A DNA stretch of 64,000 nucleotides from positions 744,001 to 808,000 of the forward strand of contig JAUIRK010000121.1 in the NCBI GenBank assembly GCA_030549495.1. The letters run 5' to 3'. Below the pieces are notes generated by a model. The model searched no databases, was not told the origin of the DNA, and saw only the letters and a program-made list of their open reading frames with translations. Both the position numbers and the translations under genes were made by a program. This DNA is from Nectonema munidae. Lineage: Eukaryota; Nematomorpha; Nectonematoida; Nectonematidae. This document shows, one piece after another, positions 12,901 through 21,900 of the stretch (positions are counted from its first letter, which is position 1; every line of letters begins with the position of its first letter).

Positions 12901-15900
12901 ATTAAAAATTTCAGAAACTAAATGGGTAAGGGTGAAATAATTATTATCAAAATTATATTTCCTATGCAAAATTTGAAAAAATATTCACAATGAACTATTA
13001 TGCATATTTTAATTTTTTTGTAATATCTTTTTTTTCAATTTAATAGGATATCTCCAATCATTTTGTGAAGTGTTTAAACGCAATGTTATAAAGCAAGTAG
13101 AAAGCGCCTCCACTTCGATGGTTGCTTTCATTGCTTTTAGCAATCAAATTCATTTTTTCACTTTTTCGGAATGCGACACGATGCCTTCTATTTCCACTTT
13201 GACCGAAATAGACGGTTTGCTTACTTACTCCTTTCATTTTTTCAGATTTTTTATTTTCCTTCTTTTTTAGAAATATTTGTTCCATCACAAGAAGGGATTT
13301 TTGTAGATGTTGACGAATACAAAGAGGTAGAGCTTTTCAAAAATATTTTTAGCAACGTATAAAAATTTTGGAAAAATTTATTTTTAATTTCTTTTTTCTT
13401 TTGTTCCTTCATAAGTAAAATTTTTATAGTTTTTATCCTTTCTTTTATGAGTGCGTCGAGTTCCAGTGACCAAAGGGTAGCTTTGTTTAGTAATAGGTTT
13501 CGCATCAAGGACGGAACTTATCATAAATTTGTTATAATTCTTATCTCAAAACGATTATTGGTTATCATCATGAGGACATTCGGGTTGAAAAATGCACTCT
13601 ACCCCTGAAGCCACTAGAGATAGGCAGTTCTAAACAGGATTGTGTGTGACGTTAACGTAAGTATATTTTGAAAAAATATACACTATTTATTATTTACATA
13701 AATTTTACATATAACACTTACAATATAAATATAAAATTTTATTTACGATTCTTTGTATTTTTTTATTCTAGGATAAACTACGTTGCATATCCCATAGGTG
13801 AATGTATACGCTGTAATAAATAATGGCGCGGTAGTTTAACCTTATGCGACAATAATCATAAATCGTCCAAAGAATAGAAAAGTATTTATTAGCCAAAAAA
13901 GTATAGCAAAAACGCTAAACACATATTTGTTTTCAAATACCAAAGATATAACCTTATGGAATCAACATTACATGTACGTATAAACATAAATGTATTAAAC
14001 AAAACATTCACTGCGTATCAATTATTGTTTATAGGTAGACATCGATATATTTCTTACTTCTCATAAATATAAATCAGATGAAAAAAGGATTTATCTTTAA
14101 AATTTGATTTTAATTTCTTTCAATTCGGAAAAACCAGACAAAATATTTTTGAGTTTGTCTAAAGTTTTCATTATATGAGGAATGTTTTTTATCCTTAAGA
14201 AGAAATATAGTAATATAAGAATCTAGATAAAAGAGTTGATCCCTTCAAAATGGATCTGGTTGTATATCTCTTAGAACTTGGTTTTCAATATATAATAATC
14301 ATACATATAAAATCTATTTTAAGGATAATTTAGCCAAACGAATAAAATCAGATAGAGTTTTGTTCTAATCCATTCATTTGCTATACCTTATTCTTAATTT
14401 AACTTTTTGGTTTGATAACGATACCCATTTTTCGATTTCATGATTTTAGTAAAAAAATCCTCTTCTGAATATTTTACTTGAAGAAACTTTTATAGTTACG
14501 TTAGAAAGATAAAATATACGTGAAATTTTTTATATAAATTATATTCTTATATCATTTAGTACAGTTGAACGCGGGTAGACAACTTGATTGTCATCTCCAA
14601 TCTGTATACTACGATGGTTCATCTCCAACCTGTCAGTTCATATTTTGCTAGGTGTAAGATTTGATATACCTCATTTGTGGAGACGATGTTACATAAGTAA
14701 CATCGTTGATACTATTTTCAATAAAAATTTTAGTTTAAATCTTCTCATTATGCTTGTAATAAACATATACATTTTGTAGTAATACTTTTGTGTAGAATTT
14801 TTTAAAATGGTGCTTTCAATATGTATGTAAAATATTTTATGAAAATTTTTATTTTAAATATGTTTTTATTTAACATTTTACGATTTTTATATTTTTTAAA
14901 TATATAATAAGGTCTGGCAAGTTGTCTCCCCGGAGATCTTGCCAGACTTTTGATATTTTACTTTAGCCAAAATGTTTAAAACTTTTCGGAATTTTTTCTT
15001 TTTTTTACTACATTGTTGAAAATAAGCAAATGTTTTCGGTTTATTCAGCCGATTTTTTTCCTTTACTCAAAGCGATAAAATTGTCCATTTTATACTTATC
15101 AGCATAAATATTTATTTTTTACTTTAGGCTATACTGTTATTGTTAGAGGCTTTGCCTCGAATGCATCATTTATACTCTAGCCGTGGTTGTTGCTTAGGCA
15201 CTGCTCTGCAACTATCTTCGCTCATTTTGAAGGAATTTGGCGGGAGAATCTCTGCGTTTCTTGTGTCTCAGCCAAACTTGGGTCCTGGTTCCCTAGAAGA
15301 CAGGGAAGATCCTAATGAAAGAGCTGGTGATGATGTAAGCTTCTATTACACCATATCTACTCGTTTTCTAACCCTTCTTTTGTCTTGCTCCTTATTTAAA
15401 GATATGCTATCGACTGAAAAAGCCCCACCTTTCGCTTTGCCATTCATAGTTCAGTATTGGCAGTGCATAGAAGAGCTAAAGAGCATAAATATTATGTAAC
15501 GAGTGCGTATATAAAATACATACTTTTGTAATTCACGAATTATAATTTAAATCAAAAATGATAAAATAATGCACGATATTTTTTTATATCCATCTCCTCC
15601 TCCTTTTTTTCAATACTTGTGATAGTTTTTATAAACTTAAGAAACTACCACGTGCCAGAATAAAATTAAGTTATCCCTGATCAGATACCTAATTTTTTTA
15701 GCCTCATCAGATTAGAAGGGTACAAATGTAGGAAATTTTCTAAAAGTTATTCATGCTTCACTTATACATTATTTATTATTCTATACTCAAAAAAATAAGT
15801 CAGTCTAATCTGAAGGAACATACATAATATCAAAGGGAAAATATTTTATTTTACATTTTCAACAAAAAAACAATTTTTTTTCTGTTATTTACACACATTT

Positions 15901-18900
15901 TTTCCACAAATTTGACAATTATTTCGAGTAGATATTCTGCAAAAATTCCATTTTTTGGTTTCGTTGAACTTACTTGTTCTTCAATTTTATTTATTTTTCA
16001 CTCCACCATCGCCTGGTTCCAAGCCCAGTGTGGGAAAGGAGGAGGGTTTTGCGTCAGGAAGGGCATCCGGCATGTAAAAAATTTTCCTAGATTTTAATCA
16101 GATTTTTTTTAAACTTTTTCATTAGAATTTTCATTAGATTAAAAGCTTTAGAAAAAGACATTCTTCGAGGATTCATATGAATTATGAAAAGTAAAAAGGA
16201 AAGTTCAACTTGGTAGGTAAAGTAACAATTTGATTGAAAAGAGTGTAGTGAAAAATCGCAAATGTGAAAGGAAGTAAATTCCTGTTTCACTATCTCTCCC
16301 TTTCATTCAATGAAACGTGTTTGATTGATGATATGTGCCATGCGTGCATTTAGATTTATTTTGTCTACATTTGTAGACCTATTACACTTTGCGAGTTTTT
16401 GGTTGATAAAGATGTCAAACTCACTCTATTCATCTGAAATTTTGTTATTTATTTCTTAATACCGGTGGGGTATTGTAGGTGAAAATGGGAGTAATTTCAA
16501 TATGTACTTAAAAAATTATTCGAGGCTAAATAACACTTGTCTACATGTGTACCCTTCGGCTTCCTATCTGATAAGGGTATATAGTAGTGTCTCAAATATT
16601 GAAATCGAACTTAAATTGAAAGCTTTTTATACCGGGATTGAATCAAGAATACAAAAAAATCTTTTATTTCAAAGCAGATTGCGAGTTTATATTATGCAAA
16701 AATGACATCATACGTTTGTTAATTTGTCAGGCCTTGTTGAAAGCACCATCCTAAAATATATGAATGGTGATTGTGAGTATATGCAGTCAAACCTACTATT
16801 AAGAGACCACTTAACCTTCGCATACCACTGTTGGGCTTTTTACTCCACTGTTTTTTTCAACTCAAAATTTAGGCCACAAAAAATATGTAAGGTGGATGAA
16901 AATTAACACCCAAATATGAAGAAATTAATGAAGTTTTCATTTTTTACTTCGACTTAAATTTTTAACAAAAATTTCAGGGGTTGATGACCCAAAAGTCAAC
17001 ATGACTTCAAAAAAAAATTTCAATATTTTTTGAATTTTCGTAAGACTTCCATAAAACATTTTTTATATAAAGATTAGTAAACTTCTGTTATTTTTGTGTG
17101 ATAAAATCTGATGAAAAAATGATTTTTAAAAAACAAGCAAAAAAAATTATTAACGCCATCTACATATTTTAAATTACAATGAAAAAACAAAAATGTATAA
17201 ACTTATCTGCTATCAGAGTGACAAGTAGGACATATCAGATAAGAATGCCTTTTGCAAATAAATTTTTTACAAAACGAGCACTTTCTGGTACCCCTGCTTC
17301 TGGGTTTGCATTCCGGAATAGTGCAGTATCCTCTGCTATTCGATCTACTTTCATTTATTTCTCTTTGAGGGAGAAATCCATAATACGATAAAATATTTTT
17401 GATAGGTCGTGATATTTGTGAAACTTTAGAGCGTACAAGCATTGACTGTTCACAAAGTTTGAGAGATAAAAACTTCAAAAAAAATTTCCTGCCTCCTTTT
17501 CTAGTTGAGCAATGTGTATCGGTGTTGAAACTATAAATTACCCAAGAGTTGAACACTGTGATATCTAAGTAATTTGTAAAAACAGCCATAGTCCATCTTC
17601 TACTAGGCTTATAGGATGTAAAATCCCTTGCCATTCTGTTGAAACAATCAACACCGCTTTTATACTTATTGTAAAGAACCAAGGTTTCGGGCTTGCTTTT
17701 ATACGATGTTATAGCCACACCCCGAGTATGTTGGGAAGATAAGATATAAACCGCTTTAAAATTTTGCTTAGCATGTTTCATCGGAATGTAAGTTGAAATA
17801 GAAGCATACTCTGAGTAAACGAACTTACTCTCAGTTTCTTGTAAGTTTAAATTACGAATGTATTTAGGTTTCAGAATATTGGGTAGAAAACGACGATTTG
17901 AGTTTATAGTGCCGCAAATAGTTAAATCTTTGCTTAGGGCCCACTTCGCTAGTTCATGAGATGTGAAAAAGCGATCAAGAAAAACTCCACATCCCCGTGG
18001 TAAATTTGATCCAATTATTAATCTTTTACAAATTTCTAAACTAGAAAAATAATATTTATCAAGCAAACCAGAAATGTAAATTTCAGGCTTCATTACATAA
18101 AAAGTGTTAGCATCATTCATATGATATACTTTGATACCATAGTGGCCGGGTTTACTCTTATCGTATATTTTTATGGGACATCCTCCTCTGAACTTGACTA
18201 GTTGCTCATCAATAGTAACTGCATCTAGAGGCGTCCAATACCTATGACAATTATCAAAAAAATGACTATGAATCACTCTGATTGCTGATAGTTTATCATT
18301 TTGATTTCTATCAATTGAACAATCAAAACGAATAAAAATATTTATATATGTGAACATCCTTCTTCCCATCGCTGCACGCAAAAAAGGGTCGCCATTTTTG
18401 GAGAAAAGATACCGCGTCGCTATTCTTTGGTCTTTAGCTTGTCCAATGTAAATAAGACATCCAAAGTAAGCTAGTAGGTCACTTATATTAAACCTTTCAT
18501 GGCAAGCTTTTAACTCTTCCCATTTTGAAATGCTTTTACTAAATAAATTATTTTTACTATACATCTGATGTCGGACAAAATATAAACCCCAAAATTCAGT
18601 CTTTAGAAGTTCATAAATTAGAAAGTTTTATAGGAATCATAAAAAATAATGAAACTTGTATAGTTCAGGAATGTCTTCTAAAGACTGAATTTTTGAGCAT
18701 ATATTTTTATAAATTTGAAAAAACTTACTTGTAATTTTCTTCTGCTTTTTTCTTCGTCATTTCAAAAATATGGGTTATTATAGTAATATCAAAGAACAAA
18801 TTGAAAATTTTGACAATATCCTTTAGATTTTTTGCTTCATTTGTTGGACCATATGGACGTAGAGATAAATTACGGCAATTTCGAGCTTGAACACGACCAG

Positions 18901-21900
18901 TGATGGAGTCTTGAGATTCCCAAAAATATCTTGTACCGTCCGGGGCTATCAAGTTTTCATCCACATTTTCCAGAGTTTCTTCTTCTCTTTCCTCAAGTTC
19001 TTCAAATGACTCTTCTCTTGAAAGGGGAACTTCTTCATATATATCCGACGCTGGATCGTCCGATATATAAAAGTACTCATCAGATTCGGTAGACGTTGAA
19101 TATTCGCTTGAAGTGTCCATGATTGTGGCAAATAACAAAATAATGAATGTGAAAAAACTTATTCAACACAAAGCTTTGTATCGTAAATCAACGGTGAATG
19201 CTGTGCAAAAGGAATTATCTTCCACAAAGAGAACACATAAACAAAATGCCAAACAGATATTGATTTTTATTACGCAAGGTTTGCTAATGAATATAAATCA
19301 ACAGTGAATGCTGTGCAAAAGGAATTATCTCCCACAAAGACAACACATAAACAAATGCCAAACAGATATTGATTTTTATTACGCAAGGTTTGCTACATAC
19401 TGTCATATAAACAAATCGTCCAAGGAGCAACCAAGGTCCCTTTTATTCTCAATAGATATAGATTTCTTTTCTCCTGCTATCAACAAAAGGCAGCCTATAA
19501 AAGCGACTTGTCCTACTTATAAATTTATTTACCAAGACAACGCCTGTAAATATCACTGGAAAATGAGGCATTTTTACAAAAAGTTGTAGATAAAGATTTT
19601 ATAAAAGCTATATTCATTTTTTTTATTTACAAATATATTCTCGTAAATATTTCTGTTTTTTGAAAAGAAAAAAAGATGGCGTTAAATTGAATATAATAAA
19701 ACTTTTATTTTTTGTTGATTTGCTTTCTAGGTTTTCCTCAGAAACATTGGTTAGATGAATTATTATTATTAAGATAAAAAAACCTCAAAAATAAAAAAAC
19801 AGATGTTTTAAACTTATTAAATGTTTCTTATTTAGATCTAACTTTATTTTAACTTAAAATTAACAGGACATGGGCTTTTTACTCCAGTATTGTGGCATGG
19901 TGTATTATTTATATACTGTGACATGCGAAGGTTAAGGGGGGCCATGAAAAAAAGTCTTTGTGAACACTGTGTCACTTAATGAACATTGAATGAATTCAAT
20001 CAGAAGTTTGACATAAAATGGAGGCAATAGTTTACATTTAATTTATTTTGAATTTAGTCTACTATCTTGAAGGCAAATTCTTACTTTTATAAGAAGCTCG
20101 CAATTGAATTTTTGGACGTGTTTATGTGCGTGGACGTATTTATTCTTGCTAGTGTGTACTGTGACATAACGAGTTTAGGTAATTCTCAAAGCAGTCCATT
20201 TTCCATTTTTTAACTTTAGTTGTTATTTAGAAACTCTTACAAGGTATACAAGCGGCAGTATTTATTCATTCTTGAATTTTAATCATGACAACAATCCAAT
20301 TGAGAGAAAACGATTTGAAGCAGGCTTACAAAGGTATCTCAGTAGACCTCTTGGTCTAGAAGCCGTTATGCGCATCAGAGTTTCAAATGGTACTATCTTT
20401 TTACACTTTCATTTCTTCTCAACTGACCTTGTTTTAGGGCTTAATCCTTTGCAGCATTATGGAAGCTTTTTTGTTAGGTCTTTCAATTTGTTATCTCTTC
20501 CTAATGTCAATCCTGACGGTGGCTACGTAGTCCACTTTGAAATTGAGGATGATCTTTCTGAACTATCCCTTCTTTCCTTCCAATTGGTCTTACTTTACAC
20601 ATCAACTAATAGTAAATATTCTATTACACTTTTCCAAAGATGTTTTTAAGCATGCTCTTCCAACATAGGCGATAGAAAAATACGCGTTCACACTCTTACC
20701 CTTCCAATAACTACTCATCTTTCCGAGGTTTATGACGGTGCTGATCAAATAGCAATCATGGGCCTTCTCACTCAAATGGGTATTGTCATATACATCTTTT
20801 ATACTGCTCCTTTTTTTCATCTTGATGTATTTATTTTGATGTTTCTTATTTACCTTTGGATATATATATACAGTGCAACCTCGGTTTTCGAACGTCTCGG
20901 TGCTCGTACAATTCGGTTTTCGACCAAAAAAACCGAGCCATTTTTTATAATTTACACTTCTCACTTATGTTTTCTTTTTTTCTCTTAGTAGGTAAGAGCT
21001 TATAAAATGAAATTTTTATCAAATTTTTATGACATTATTTAGATACAGCGCTAATTATGTCTTCTAAAGAATATATAAATGACGGTGACAAAGGAAATCG
21101 AAAAACTAAGAGAGTAACCCTAGAAGTAAAGATTATGAAAATAATAGTAATAATACAGTGGATTTGTTTGTACAAAGTCCTACATACATGAACAGTACAG
21201 TTGATTGGGGTTTGAGAACTGATTAATTGCTCTTACATTAATTCTTTTGGGAATAAGTGATTCGGTTTCGCCCAAATCGGTTTTTGAACACTTTGTATGA
21301 ACGAATTGTGGTCAAAAACCGAGGTAGTATATATAATTATTAGTGGAGCCGTTTGATTTGTTATAACAAAAGCAATCAATCATTGGTGCAACCTCCTCAC
21401 AAAAGTTCGCTTGATATAAAATATACTCTGCCTTCTGTCTTACTTCTATCATATTAAAAATTCGAATTATCCATTAAAAGTTACCACTATCTTCCAAAAC
21501 CTCAAAAGGATGAAGACGTGCGACAACACTATTCATTTTACACACACTATAACATCACTATAACCATTTACATTATAAAATATTGACCTTCTATAAATTA
21601 TTATAATTATCTTACTTTTATCTTTTTTGATATGTATTAAATGGGCGACAAAGTTATTGTTCTTTTTTAAAATAATGTTTGCCCTGCGCCTTGATTTGAT
21701 CTATTATTAAAAATGGGGAGACGAGGAGGTAAAAATCATTGTGCTTTTAAAAAAGGAAGTAAACCTGAGTCAACCCTAATAATTTTATTCATTTAATTAC
21801 ATATTGCAAACATATAACTAGATTTTGTAATTTCATTCTTTCTATAATAAAGTTTGGTCGGTGGTTGACTTGAAAAAGATCATTGTTTTTGAAGAGAGAT

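Larger units (their letters stand above)
13327..15127. other. SEC24 intron
   Basis: Contains the interspersed repeat at 14570-14720 and the hairpin at 14912-14947. The remainder is AT-rich and unassigned. Confidence 0.5.
16815..19931 (-). mobile_element. piggyBac transposon with TTAA duplication, looks intact
   Basis: A 3.1-kb element in the 4.7-kb SEC24 intron. Flanking TTAA at 16811-16814 and 19932-19935 is the piggyBac target duplication. The ends read CCTTCGCAT inward at both sides. Subterminal copies of GGGCTTTTTACTCCA occur at both ends in the same orientation. A 110-bp tandem duplication (19184-19396) lies upstream of the transposase. The gene is open apart from one probable intron, so the element may be recent. 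Confidence 0.93.

Noticed and set aside
13058-13508. Minus-strand open frames opposite SEC24 exons 5-6
   Set aside because: They are shadows of the SEC24 coding sequence and its short intron.
15353-15499. Continuation of the open frame past the SEC24 exon ending at 15334
   Set aside because: The residues beyond 15334 do not match SEC24, a GTAAGC donor sits exactly at the loss of similarity, and the matching downstream exon (FYKKLA) is at 20058.
18557-18564. Acceptor CATCAG at 18565 for the piggyBac intron
   Set aside because: It gives the wrong phase with the GTAAGT donor; the AG eight bases further on keeps the frame.
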